Source of the DNA: V1-33 sp964523105
GTDB lineage: Bacteria; Verrucomicrobiota; Verrucomicrobiia; Verrucomicrobiales; V1-33
DNA length: 64,000 bases
Direction: 5' to 3'
Assembly: GCA_964523105.1 (NCBI GenBank)
Contig: CAZFZN010000032.1
Span: 26,528-90,527 of the forward strand
Shown: positions 42,467 to 51,900 of the stretch, piece by piece
How positions within the stretch are numbered: the first letter of the stretch is position 1
Layout: every line of letters begins with the position of its first letter
Notes under the pieces: model-generated
Told to the model about the DNA's origin: nothing
Database searches by the model: none
Seen by the model: the letters and a program-made list of their open reading frames with translations, nothing else
Translations under genes and position numbers: made by a program

Positions 42467-44179
42467 ATGAAACACTCCGCCCTGCTTCTCTGCCTCGTTT
42501 CCGCGGCTTCAGCTCAATCCCCGCGTTTGCTCCACACATGGGAACGCCAGCAGCTCACTGACCGCTACTTTTCCGAAGGCATCAATGCCGCGGACATCAA
42601 CGGCGACGGAAAGACCGACATCATCCACGGGCCGTTCTGGTTCGCCGGGCCTGACTGGAAGCAGTCGCACGCCATCTATCCGCCGGTGCCGCAGAACCGC
42701 GAGGCCTACTCGGACAACTTCTTTTCCTGGCCGCACGACTTCAATGCCGACGGCCGGCCTGACATTCTCTGCGTGGGCCTGCCGGGTTCACCCGCCGTGG
42801 TCTATGAAAACCCCGGCGCCGCGGGCTTCGACAAACCCTGGCCGAAGCGCCAGGTCTTCGAGTGGGTGTCCAATGAATCGCCGCACTTCATGGACCTGAC
42901 CGGCGACGGGAAGCCGGAACTGATCTGCACTTACAAGGGTGTCTTCGGTTATGCTTCACCGAACTGGAGCGACCCCGGGGCCGCGTGGACGTGGCATCCC
43001 GTCTCTGAAAAAATCGCCGCAGAGCGGTTCGGGCACGGCCTCGGCGCGGGCGACGTGAACAGCGATGGGCGGCTCGATCTCCTCATGCAGTCAGGGTGGT
43101 TCGAGCAGCCCGCGGCGCGCGGCGCACTGTGGAAGCTGCACGAGGTGCCGTTCGCGCAGCGTGGAGGCGCGGAGATGTTCGCCTATGACGTGGACGGCGA
43201 CGGCGACAGCGACGTCATCACCAGCCTCGCGGCGCACGAGTTCGGCCTCTCGTGGTGGGAGCAAAGCGGCAGTGAATGGAAGGAGCACCTCATCATGGGC
43301 GACCGCCCCGCGCTGAATGCCTACGGAGTGGTCTTCAGCGAACTCCATTCCGTCCAACTCGCCGACATGGACGGCGACGGACTCAAGGACATCGTGACCG
43401 GCAAGACCTACTGGTCGCACCACCGCAAGTCGCCCGGCTGGGATGACGGCGCGGTCGTTTACTGGTTCAAGCTGGTGCGCGGGCCGAAGGGCGTGGACTG
43501 GGTGCCCGTGAAAGCCGATGGCGAAGCCGGCATCGGGCGGCAGATTGTCATCGCCGATGTGAATGCGGACCAGCTGCCTGACATTCTCACCGGCGGCATG
43601 GTCGGCGCGCACGTGCTGCTGCACCGCACCAAAGAAGTCAGCGAGGCCGACTGGCTCGCGGCGCAGCCGAAGCGGGTGGAGTTGAAAGAGACCCCTCCCT
43701 TGCGCGGCGCACCGGCGCCCCTCAATGAACAAACCGGAGCCGTGGCCGGCGCGGCGGAGGCGGAGTCTCTCACCGTCAAAGCCAGCAAGGGCACCACCGC
43801 GGCGCAGAACATGAAAGGATTCGCCGGCGCCAAATGGAGCGGCGGTGCCCAGCTCTTCTGGCGCGGCGGCGGCGTGGGAGACACCATGGAAATGGAACTC
43901 ACCGCGCCCGCCGCGGGCGATTACATGCTGGAAAGCGTCTTCACTGTCGCCCCCGACTACGCCATCGTGCAACTGGCGCTCGACGGACGCGACCTCGGCG
44001 CGCCGCTCGATCTTTACGACTTCTCCAAAGTCGCCACCACCGGCGTTATCAGCCACGCCACGGGCCAACTGGAGGCCGGTCCTCACAAATTCACCGTCCG
44101 CATCACCGGGGCCAATCCCCGCGCGCAGCAGTCGCGCTTTGTCGGACTCGATTACGTCAGACTCACGCCTTTGAAGTGA
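42467..44179 (+). CDS. Secreted FG-GAP/VCBS repeat protein
   Basis: 570 aa. Short signal peptide KHSALLLCLVSAASA. At least five FG-GAP/VCBS-type blades carry calcium-loop motifs: AADINGDGKTDII, DFNADGRPDILC, DLTGDGKPELIC, DVNSDGRLDLLMQ, DVDGDGDSDVITS, DMDGDGLKDIV and DVNADQLPDILTG. They form a seven-bladed beta-propeller. Residues ~430-570 are a beta-sandwich resembling CBM35/CBM6 modules (GDTMEMELTAPAAGDYMLES). Such proteins are common in marine and soil Verrucomicrobia and are thought to bind glycans. No catalytic motif is seen. Single gene. Confidence 0.85.
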   Translation: MKHSALLLCLVSAASAQSPRLLHTWERQQLTDRYFSEGINAADINGDGKTDIIHGPFWFAGPDWKQSHAIYPPVPQNREAYSDNFFSWPHDFNADGRPDILCVGLPGSPAVVYENPGAAGFDKPWPKRQVFEWVSNESPHFMDLTGDGKPELICTYKGVFGYASPNWSDPGAAWTWHPVSEKIAAERFGHGLGAGDVNSDGRLDLLMQSGWFEQPAARGALWKLHEVPFAQRGGAEMFAYDVDGDGDSDVITSLAAHEFGLSWWEQSGSEWKEHLIMGDRPALNAYGVVFSELHSVQLADMDGDGLKDIVTGKTYWSHHRKSPGWDDGAVVYWFKLVRGPKGVDWVPVKADGEAGIGRQIVIADVNADQLPDILTGGMVGAHVLLHRTKEVSEADWLAAQPKRVELKETPPLRGAPAPLNEQTGAVAGAAEAESLTVKASKGTTAAQNMKGFAGAKWSGGAQLFWRGGGVGDTMEMELTAPAAGDYMLESVFTVAPDYAIVQLALDGRDLGAPLDLYDFSKVATTGVISHATGQLEAGPHKFTVRITGANPRAQQSRFVGLDYVRLTPLK

Positions 44180-44224
44180 GGCCAGGCGGCAACACCCGGC
44201 CACCGGACCACTCCGTGGTTCCAG

Positions 44225-46747
44225 CTACGACTCGCCGCGCAGAATGGCCAGCGGGGGATGGCTGGCGATGCCGCGGCTCAGCGCCATGCCCAGGGCGGCG
44301 GTCAACCCGGACACCAGTCCGACCGCCGCAAAGAGCGGCCAGTGCCAGGTATTGAAGGGAATCTCGAACACCTGCCACGACAGCAGCCAGCCGAAACCCA
44401 GCGACAGCAGCGCTCCGGTCACGGCCGCCAGCAGGCCCAGCAGCAGATACTCCGTCACCAGAATGCGTCGAATCTGCGGGCGCGACGCTCCCAGCGTGCG
44501 CAGCAGCACACTTTCCTCCGCCCGGTCGCGCCGGCCTGACAACAGCACCGCGACGATGATGACGAGTCCGGTCAGAACCGTGAGCAGCGACAGCCAGTGC
44601 ACCACTTTCGAGCCGCGGGCGATGAGTTTCTCGACGATCAGGCTGATGTTCGCGATGTCGAAAATGGTCACCCCGGGCAGCGCGGCGGTGAGTTCCCGCT
44701 GCGCCCGCACCCCGTGCGCCGCGTCCCTGATTCGCGCGGCCGCGGCATAGGTCACCACCAGCCCGGCAGGCACGCGCTCCTTGAACAGCACCGGGAAATT
44801 GTCCAGCATCCGCTCGATGTCCGCCTCGTGCAGCGCCTGCACTTTGCAGAGGAACTCCCGTCCGTTGTGACTGAACGCGACCTCGTCGCCGGCCTCCACT
44901 TTGAGGTTCTCCGCCAGCCCCTTTTCCATGGTGATCTCCAGCGGCGCGCCCTCCTCCGCCTGCGGCAGCGCCGGATCCCATGACACCCGGTAGATGTGTG
45001 TCAGGAACCAGCTGTTGATGCGGCGTCGCCCCTTCACATCCTGAAGTTCGCTGAGAGACTTGCCGTTGACGCTGCGCAGGCCCATCACCGCCACCGGCGC
45101 CTGACCGAGCAGCTCCGCGCCGGAGCGCTCCAACGCCGCCGCGGCCGTGTCGCGCTGATCCGGCGCGATGTTGATGGCGAAGAAATTCGCCTTCATGCGC
45201 ACGTCCCAGCTGTTCAGATAACTTGTCAGCATGGATTCCGCCATCAGCGTGGAAAGCACCATCGAGACTCCGGTGCCGACACTGAGCAGAAAGAGCATCG
45301 TCTGATTGCGCGGACGGTGCAGACCCGCCAGTCCCATGCGCAGCGTGAACGGCCAGCCGGGTCTGACAATTTTACGCGCCAGCCACATCACCAGTTTCGC
45401 GGCCCCGGCCAGCAGCAGCATGCCTGCGGCCAGCGCCGCGCAAAATCCCAGACCGACCTCCGCCCGCCGCGGAGGACTGAGCATCACCGCCAGCCAAACC
45501 AGACCTCCCGCGACCAGCGGCAGCACGAGCCACGTCACCGGATCGCGCCAGAGACTGACGCCGCCCGTCACCGGCGCGCGCACCGCCGCCAGCGCCGGCA
45601 CCCGCCGCACACACAGCAGCGGCAGCAGCGCAACACTAACACAAAGCACGAATCCAAATCCCATCGCCTGCCCCGCGACGCCCGCACTCACCTGCGCCTC
45701 CACCGGCACCGGCAGCAGTCCTTTCAGCAGCGACGCCGCCCCATGCACCGCCGCCGCGCCCAGCAGCACGCCGCCCGCCGCGCCGGCCAGTCCCAGCCAG
45801 ATGCCCTGGATGACATACACCGCCATCGCTCGTCCCGGCGTGCAGCCCAGACAGCGCAGCGTGGCCACCACCGGCAGCCGCTCCGTGGCATGCACGTGAA
45901 TGGCACTGGCCACACCCAGTCCGCCCAGCACCAGCGCAATGAACGCCATCAGGCTCAGGAAGCTGTTCACCATGTTCAGCACGAAGGCGATGCTGCGCTT
46001 CCGCGCGGCCACGGTTTCGAGATTCACGCCCTCCGTGCGCAGCTGCTTTTTGAATTTGTCCGCAAACTCCTTCTCCACGTCATATCCGTCAGGAAAAACC
46101 AGCCACCGGCGGTGAAATGTGCCCGCCGCCTCTTCATCCAGCTTCGCCTCCGCTGCGAGGCGGTGCGCAAAGAACAACTCCGGCGCCACCGCGCTCATCA
46201 ACGACACCTGCGGCGGCGGACGCCGCAGTACGCCGAGCACCGGCAGTTCGAGTGCGCCGAGTTTCAGACGGTCTCCCGTGCGCAGCGCGAGCGATTCCTC
46301 CAGCACCGTGTCCATCACGAAACCCTCGCCGGCGAGACAGCGCTCCCACGCGTCCGCCGGCTCGGTCGTTGGCTTTCCAAAATGCGGCCAGCCCTCCTCC
46401 ACCGAACGCGCCTGCACCAGTTTCGCATCCTCGCGTCCCGCGACCCGCGCCATCGCGGTGAACGCCGTTTCCTTCAGAATCTCTACAGGCTGCCCGCGCA
46501 GCAGTTCCTCCGCCTCCTCCGACAGCGGCCGCTTCGCATGAAGATAGGCATCCGCGCCCAGCATCGCCCGCGCCTCGCCTTCCAGGGCCCGCAGCAGGTT
46601 GTCCCGCAGCGATCCCACCAGCACCAGCGCCGCAATCCCCGCCATGATGCTCGCCGAAAACAGCAGCAGCCGCAGACGCGTGCGCCGGCTGTCCCGCCAC
46701 GCCATGCGCCAGCACCACGGGGAGAAGATATGGAGGAGGAAGGACAT
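44225..46747 (-). CDS. FtsX-family ABC transporter permease
   Basis: 840 aa from the ATG at 46747 (MSFLLHIFSPWCWRMAWRDS). Ten predicted helices are arranged as two FtsX units: helix 1 near 25-45, periplasmic MacB_PCD-like domain to ~250, helices ~255-400, a middle section of helices to ~500, a second periplasmic domain ~520-700 and the final three helices (LTVLTGLVIIVAVLLSG ... LFAAVGLVSGLTAALGMAL). This is the YbbP-like layout, a lipid or lipoprotein extruding permease that needs a separate ATPase (YbbA). No ATPase gene is adjacent on either side. The truncated start at 63901 is the only ABC-like fragment in the window. Confidence 0.88.
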   Translation of the reverse strand: MSFLLHIFSPWCWRMAWRDSRRTRLRLLLFSASIMAGIAALVLVGSLRDNLLRALEGEARAMLGADAYLHAKRPLSEEAEELLRGQPVEILKETAFTAMARVAGREDAKLVQARSVEEGWPHFGKPTTEPADAWERCLAGEGFVMDTVLEESLALRTGDRLKLGALELPVLGVLRRPPPQVSLMSAVAPELFFAHRLAAEAKLDEEAAGTFHRRWLVFPDGYDVEKEFADKFKKQLRTEGVNLETVAARKRSIAFVLNMVNSFLSLMAFIALVLGGLGVASAIHVHATERLPVVATLRCLGCTPGRAMAVYVIQGIWLGLAGAAGGVLLGAAAVHGAASLLKGLLPVPVEAQVSAGVAGQAMGFGFVLCVSVALLPLLCVRRVPALAAVRAPVTGGVSLWRDPVTWLVLPLVAGGLVWLAVMLSPPRRAEVGLGFCAALAAGMLLLAGAAKLVMWLARKIVRPGWPFTLRMGLAGLHRPRNQTMLFLLSVGTGVSMVLSTLMAESMLTSYLNSWDVRMKANFFAINIAPDQRDTAAAALERSGAELLGQAPVAVMGLRSVNGKSLSELQDVKGRRRINSWFLTHIYRVSWDPALPQAEEGAPLEITMEKGLAENLKVEAGDEVAFSHNGREFLCKVQALHEADIERMLDNFPVLFKERVPAGLVVTYAAAARIRDAAHGVRAQRELTAALPGVTIFDIANISLIVEKLIARGSKVVHWLSLLTVLTGLVIIVAVLLSGRRDRAEESVLLRTLGASRPQIRRILVTEYLLLGLLAAVTGALLSLGFGWLLSWQVFEIPFNTWHWPLFAAVGLVSGLTAALGMALSRGIASHPPLAILRGES

Positions 46748-46889
46748 GACTGAGGGAGTGCGGCAGGGGTGAATACGACGACTCCATGCCCCTGTCAGGC
46801 AGGAATTTGTCATGTCGCGGAGACGGAACCGATTCAATCACACTGCATTTCTGATTGCTCCTCCGCAATGACCCCGCACCATCGCGCTC

Positions 46890-47855
46890 ATGGCATCCAA
46901 ACGCATTCTTCTTTCCACCACCAGCTACCAGGACACTCCGGGCGCGCACCACGATGTGCTCAATGCCCAGGGCTATGAAATCGTGCGCGAACGCGGGCCC
47001 CTCAACGAGGCGCGGATGCTGGAACTGGCCGGCGAATTCGATGGATTCCTCTGCGGCGACGACGAGATCACCGACGCCGTGCTCGCCAAATCGCAGCCGC
47101 GGCTCAAGGTGATCAGCAAGTACGGCATCGGGCTGGACAAGATTGATCTCAGCGCCTGCAAGGAGCGGCGCATTCCGGTACTCTTCACGCCGGGCGTCAA
47201 TCACACCACGGTCGCCGAGCACACCTTCTGCCTGCTTCTCGCGCTGGTGCGCAATCTGGTGGACAGTGTGGTCGCGACGCGCGCCGGAAATTGGAAGCGC
47301 ATCACCGGCAACGAACTCTGGCACAAGCGCGTCGGCGTCGTCGGGCTCGGCCGCATCGGTCAGGAAATGGTCAAGCGCTGCCGCGGTTTTGAAATGGAGG
47401 TCCACGCGTTCGGCAATTACTGGCCGGAGGACTTCGCACGCGAACAGTGCATTCAGCGGCATGCCTCGCTCGACGCCATGCTGCCGCATGTGGACATTCT
47501 ATCGCTGCACACCATGCTGAGCCATGAAACCCGCCATCTCATCAATGCCGACCGCATCGCCAAACTGCCGCCGGGCGCCATTCTGGTAAACACTTCGCGC
47601 GGTGAACTGGTGGACAGCGCCGCCGTGCTCGCCGCACTCGACAGCGGTCATCTCGGCGGCTACGCCACCGATGTTATGGAACAGGAGCCGCCGCCGCCGG
47701 ATCACCCGTTGCTGAGCCATCCAAAGTGCATCGTCACCCCGCACATTGGCAGCCGCACTTACGAAAGCGTCCCCCGTCAGGCCATGCGCGCGACGAAGAA
47801 CCTCATCAACTTCTTCAACGGCGACGACGATGTGCTCTTCGCCATCAAGCAGTGA
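46890..47855 (+). CDS. D-isomer-specific 2-hydroxyacid dehydrogenase (phosphoglycerate dehydrogenase-like)
   Basis: 321 aa. NAD-binding GVVGLGRIGQEM near residue 150, catalytic Arg in ILVNTSRGELVD near 230, Glu in VMEQEPPPPDHPLL and His in IVTPHIGSRTYES. N-terminal substrate half: FDGFLCGDDEITDAVLAKSQ. It lacks the C-terminal ACT domain of long SerA enzymes, so it belongs with short SerA-like or hydroxypyruvate-reductase-like enzymes. Oxidises or reduces a 2-hydroxy/2-keto acid. The substrate cannot be fixed from sequence. Divergent from the FtsX gene (142-base gap). A single gene. Confidence 0.9.
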   Translation: MASKRILLSTTSYQDTPGAHHDVLNAQGYEIVRERGPLNEARMLELAGEFDGFLCGDDEITDAVLAKSQPRLKVISKYGIGLDKIDLSACKERRIPVLFTPGVNHTTVAEHTFCLLLALVRNLVDSVVATRAGNWKRITGNELWHKRVGVVGLGRIGQEMVKRCRGFEMEVHAFGNYWPEDFAREQCIQRHASLDAMLPHVDILSLHTMLSHETRHLINADRIAKLPPGAILVNTSRGELVDSAAVLAALDSGHLGGYATDVMEQEPPPPDHPLLSHPKCIVTPHIGSRTYESVPRQAMRATKNLINFFNGDDDVLFAIKQ

Positions 47856-47939
47856 GCGGACTCATTCCGCCGCTCGCGGATCGAGTGGATCACGAATCAC
47901 CGGGTGGACCTAGCTCTGATTTCCAGCCCCGTGGCGGGG

Positions 47940-48500
47940 TCATTGTTTAACGATGCGCGTGCGGAAGAAACGCTTTTGGACATTTCCGGAATAGGTGCCG
48001 GGATTGGCCGGCGTCCAGGTGACCATATCGGTACTGCTCTCAAGCAGCACCTGGTATTGGCCATTGGCGTCCTCCGGAATGACGGCGGCATTGGAAGGCG
48101 TGGTGGCGGGTGTGGCCGCGCGGGTGACGGCCATCGTGGCCATGCTGTATCCGGAAGGATACCCGGGGCCGCCCGTGGTCAGCACGATGGTGGCTGGTCC
48201 AGCGAAGAGGAGTTTTTGACTCAAATTCGGAAAGGCAGTGCCTGTGGCCTGGCTCGCGGTATAAAGAGGAACAAAGAATTCTCTTTCAGCAGCGGTGACT
48301 CTGAGCCGCGAACTGATGTTGGTGATGCCGGGGAGATAGGTGACGACTTCCGCACTTTCGCCGGCGGCCAGGGTGAGTGTGGCGGAAATGCCTTCGGCAC
48401 CGGCGAGGTTCGTGGCGACGAGCGCAACGGCGTCGGTGGCGTGTGCGGTGAACGGGAGAACAGCGGCAGCAAAAAGGACAGAGGTCAGGAGGGATTTCAT
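47940..48500 (-). CDS. Small secreted protein, unknown function
   Basis: 186 aa from the ATG at 48500. Signal peptide KSLLTSVLFAAAVLPFTAHA. The mature part is beta-rich with many Thr/Ala residues (TNLAGAEGISATLTLAAGES) and ends YQVLLESSTDMVTWTPANPG then VQKRFFRTRIVK, the kind of terminal strand seen in verrucomicrobial autotransporter-like or 'TPR-less' secreted proteins. There is no PEP-CTERM signal or anchor. The frame is open 94 codons further upstream, but that part is unlike protein. No family is recognised. Confidence 0.65.
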   Translation of the reverse strand: MKSLLTSVLFAAAVLPFTAHATDAVALVATNLAGAEGISATLTLAAGESAEVVTYLPGITNISSRLRVTAAEREFFVPLYTASQATGTAFPNLSQKLLFAGPATIVLTTGGPGYPSGYSMATMAVTRAATPATTPSNAAVIPEDANGQYQVLLESSTDMVTWTPANPGTYSGNVQKRFFRTRIVKQ

Positions 48501-48820
48501 AGGAGGGCAGCATTGAAGCGGAATTGAAGGCCGTGAAGCGAAAAGAAATGAGAGGAAACGGGGTCGGGAGGATGGGGCACGGGCAACGCGCCGGGGCTGG
48601 CCTGCGGTCATCCTGCACGCAGGCGGGACACCTCCAACCCGGCACAGCCAGGATGGACGGTGTTCCGGCACCCATGACTCCGGGGCCGTTCCCCTGCCGT
48701 CACGCCGCTGACTTCCTGCCGGGGAGACAGAATCCCATTCTCCCGCCGCCAGCGGATGGCACATGGTTATCGACGCAGGCACGAGGTTGCGCGACGCCCT
48801 CCTGGCAGTAGTGCCCGCAG
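48501..48820. other. Gene-free divergent interval
   Basis: 320 bases between the divergent secreted protein and M16 protease genes. It must hold both promoters. I see no convincing -35/-10 pair, no conserved small ORF and only a weak CCTGCG/CGCAGG hairpin (48601-48623). Confidence 0.5.
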
Positions 48821-51352
48821 ATGTCCTCAGCCATTTCCTTCCCCCCCTCCAGCGCCACGCTGCACCGCCTGCCCAACGGCCTCGAAATCATCTTCCAGGA
48901 GGATCGCAGCGCTCCGCTCGTCAGCGTGCAGGCGTGGATCAAGACCGGGAGCATTCACGAGGCGTCGTTACTGGGCAGCGGAGTGTCGCATCTCTGTGAG
49001 CACATGGTTTTCCAGGGCGCGGGCAGCCGCGGGCCGGGGGAACTGGCGCATGCGGTGCAGGAGACGGGCGGTTATCTGAATGCCTACACATCGTTCGACC
49101 GCACGGTGTACTGGATCGACACGCTGCGTGAGGGGCTGGACACGGCGCTGGGCGTGCTGGCGGACCTGACGACGGCGGCACGATTCCCTCACGAGGAGTT
49201 TGAGAAGGAAAAGGACGTGATCCGGCGCGAGATCGACATGGGCAAAGACGATCCGGGGCGCGCGGTGGGACAGTTGATGTTCAGCACGGTGTTCCGCGAG
49301 CATCCCTATCGCGAGCCGGTCATCGGGCGCATCGAACTGTTCAATACCGTGGAGCGCGATGCGGCGCACCACTATTATACCGGCCGCTATGTGCCGGACC
49401 GCTCGTTCCTGGTGCTCGTGGGCGACTTCGATGCTGCGGAGGTGCTTGAGAAAGCAGCGGCGCGCTTCGGCGCATGGGCGCCGCGCAGCATACCGCATGT
49501 TCTCCTGCCGGGCGAACCGGCGCAGACGGCGCGGCGCGAGGCGCATGAACCGTTCAAAACGGAGATCACGAAAATGGAGCTGGCCTGGCGCATTCCCGGC
49601 GTTCTCCATGCCGATGCGGCAGCGCTGGAGGTGCTGGGCGTACTGCTGGGGCATGGACGGGCCTCGCGCCTGTGGCGGAATGTGCGCGAGCGTCAGGCGC
49701 TGGTCCACACGGCGCATGCCGGCGCGTGGACGCCGGCGGAAGGCGGCCTTTTCTATATGAGCGCCGACTGCGACGCGGAGAAGCGTGGCGCCGCGGAACA
49801 GGCCATGCTGGCGGAAGTGGCCGCCATTCAGAATGACGGCGTGAAGGAGGGAGAAGTGCAGCGCGCGTCGCGGCAGTTTCTGGCGGATCAATTGAACGGC
49901 CTGACCACGATGCGCGGCATGGCCAGCGACCTCGGCAGCAACTGGCTGGCGGCGGGGAATCTCGATTTCACCCGCGACTATCTGGCCTCCGTGAGCCGCG
50001 TGACGCCCGCGGATGTGCAGCGTGCGGCCCAAACGTGGCTGCGGGAGTCCGCACTCAACAGTGTCTCCGTCAATCCGCCCGCCGCGGCCGTGCGGAGCAA
50101 AGCGCGGAGCACCACGCACCGTCCGGGAGAAGTGCAGCGGCATGTTTTTCCCAACGGGCTCACGCTGCTGGTGCGCGAGGATGCGCGGCTGCCGCTCGTC
50201 TCGATGCACGCCGCGCTGCGCGGCGGCACCCTGGCGGAAACGGCGGAGAACAGCGGGATCGGCCGCCTCATGGCGCGCACCATTGTAAAAGGCACGGCCA
50301 CGCGCAGCGCGGATGAAATTGCCGACCTCATCGAGGGCGGCGGCGGCAGTGTGAGCGCGGACAGCGGCGGCAGCAGCCTCTCACTGTCGGTGAATGTGCT
50401 CCGCCCGGAACTCGCGACGGGTCTGGCGCTGTCGGCGGAGATCCTGCTGCAGCCTTCTTTTCCGGAGGCTGAAGTCGCGCGCGAGATCGAACGTCAGGTC
50501 GCCGCACTCAAACAGCAGGAGGACCACCCGGGTTTCATCGCCTTCCGCGAGTTGCGCCGCGCGGCCTACGGCGACCACCCCTTCGCACTGAACCGCGAGG
50601 GGACGCCGGAATCGCTCGCCGGCCTGACAAGTTCCAGGGTGGCGGCCTTCCACGCAGCGCGCACCACGGCGGGGAATGCCGTGCTCGCGGTTTTCGGCGA
50701 TGTGAAGTTCCACGAAGTGCGCTTCCTGGTGGCCAATTCGTTCGCTGAAATGCCGGCGGGGCCGCGACAGGACCGCGACGTCCTGCCCGCCCTGCCGCCG
50801 CACGCAGGCCGGACGATTTCCGTGCCGAAGGACAAAATGCAGGCGTTTCTCGCCGCCGGATTTCCCACCGTCGCTCTCACCCATCCCGACCGCGTGGTGC
50901 TCGACCTCATCGATGAAGCCTGCTCCGACATGGCCAGCCGCTTCTTCGAAGCCATTCGCGAAAAGCACGGCCTCGCCTACAGCGTCGGCGCGACGCAGGT
51001 GCTGGGAATGTGCCCCGGTCTGTTCACGTTCTACCTCAGCACATCGCCGGAAAAGCTCGACTTCGCCCAGGCGGAACTGGTGAAGGAAATCCACGCGTTG
51101 GCGGCCGACGGTCTGACGGATGCGGAAATCGAGCGCGCCCGCAAAACATGGATCGGCAAGCAGGCCATGCAGCAGCAGCACAGCGGCGGTCTGGCGCATG
51201 TCTGCGCGCTGGATGAACTCTACGGTCTCGGCTTCAACCACAGCAGCGAAGTGCTGGAGCGCGTGCGCGGCATCACGTCAGGCGAAGTCCGCGAAGTGTG
51301 CGCGCGCTACTTCTCCGCCGCGCCGATCGTCGTGCGCGTAGGACAGGAGTAA
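48821..51352 (+). CDS. M16-family metalloprotease, two-domain (pitrilysin type)
   Basis: 843 aa, two tandem M16 halves. The first half holds the inverted zinc motif GVSHLCEHMVFQGAG (H-x-x-E-H, near residue 55-60) and the distal Glu in KEKDVIRREIDMGKDD near residue 130. The second half (from ~430, NGLTLLVREDARLPLVSMHA) has lost the zinc motif, as in subunit-fused M16B/M16C proteins, and keeps REKHGLAYSVGA near 715. No signal peptide is found, so it is cytoplasmic or exported by an unseen route. It degrades small peptides in the usual clamp-shell manner. It ends four bases from the convergent FHA gene. Confidence 0.93.
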   Translation: MSSAISFPPSSATLHRLPNGLEIIFQEDRSAPLVSVQAWIKTGSIHEASLLGSGVSHLCEHMVFQGAGSRGPGELAHAVQETGGYLNAYTSFDRTVYWIDTLREGLDTALGVLADLTTAARFPHEEFEKEKDVIRREIDMGKDDPGRAVGQLMFSTVFREHPYREPVIGRIELFNTVERDAAHHYYTGRYVPDRSFLVLVGDFDAAEVLEKAAARFGAWAPRSIPHVLLPGEPAQTARREAHEPFKTEITKMELAWRIPGVLHADAAALEVLGVLLGHGRASRLWRNVRERQALVHTAHAGAWTPAEGGLFYMSADCDAEKRGAAEQAMLAEVAAIQNDGVKEGEVQRASRQFLADQLNGLTTMRGMASDLGSNWLAAGNLDFTRDYLASVSRVTPADVQRAAQTWLRESALNSVSVNPPAAAVRSKARSTTHRPGEVQRHVFPNGLTLLVREDARLPLVSMHAALRGGTLAETAENSGIGRLMARTIVKGTATRSADEIADLIEGGGGSVSADSGGSSLSLSVNVLRPELATGLALSAEILLQPSFPEAEVAREIERQVAALKQQEDHPGFIAFRELRRAAYGDHPFALNREGTPESLAGLTSSRVAAFHAARTTAGNAVLAVFGDVKFHEVRFLVANSFAEMPAGPRQDRDVLPALPPHAGRTISVPKDKMQAFLAAGFPTVALTHPDRVVLDLIDEACSDMASRFFEAIREKHGLAYSVGATQVLGMCPGLFTFYLSTSPEKLDFAQAELVKEIHALAADGLTDAEIERARKTWIGKQAMQQQHSGGLAHVCALDELYGLGFNHSSEVLERVRGITSGEVREVCARYFSAAPIVVRVGQE

Positions 51353-51356
51353 GCGA

Positions 51357-51896
51357 TCACGGCACCAGCCACCACACCACTGCCACCGCGGCGGCGATCA
51401 GCAGCAAGAGGCATCCGAGGACGACGGGCGCGGTTCGGTCCCTGACCGGCTCCAGTCCGGCCGTCAGCATGGCCTGTCTTGCCGGTGAAAGCGGCGGCTG
51501 GAGCGCCTCCGGCGGAAGCCATGCGGGAGGAAGAGTCTCGACGGGGGAGGTTTTCAGCTCCGGCTGTTCACTGGTTCGCGGCGCGGATTGCGGCGCGGGG
51601 AATACAGCCGGCGCCCCGCCCTCCTGTTCATAGACGAACTGCAGCGAACCGGCGGTGATGAGGTCGCCGTGATGGAGCGGCGCCCATGAGACCGGTTTGT
51701 TATTTACCAGCGTTCCGAGGCCGCTGCCGGCATCTTCGAGAAAGTGACCCGACTCCCACGGCTGGAGATGAAAATGCACGGGAGCCAGACCATAACCGGC
51801 GGCGATGGCCACCGCGTTGGCCGCGGATTCCCCCACGCTGACACGCTGGGCGGGCAGTGTCAGGGTGTGGCCGGTGGCGGCGCGCAGTCTGGGCAT
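51357..51896 (-). CDS. FHA-domain protein with C-terminal membrane anchor
   Basis: 179 aa. Residues ~1-90 are a forkhead-associated domain (RVSVGESAANAVAI; SGHFLEDAGSGLGTLVNNKP; HHGDLITAGSLQFVYE). The phospho-Thr pocket residues are partly altered: the usual G-R-x-x-x-N reads G-E-S-A-A-N. Pro-rich linker ~95-145, then one helix (VVLGCLLLLIAAAVAVVWW) at the very C-terminus, so the FHA domain faces the cytoplasm. It starts four bases after purL ends, suggesting co-transcription. The client kinase is not evident. Confidence 0.8.
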   Translation of the reverse strand: MPRLRAATGHTLTLPAQRVSVGESAANAVAIAAGYGLAPVHFHLQPWESGHFLEDAGSGLGTLVNNKPVSWAPLHHGDLITAGSLQFVYEQEGGAPAVFPAPQSAPRTSEQPELKTSPVETLPPAWLPPEALQPPLSPARQAMLTAGLEPVRDRTAPVVLGCLLLLIAAAVAVVWWLVP

Positions 51897-51900
51897 GCGC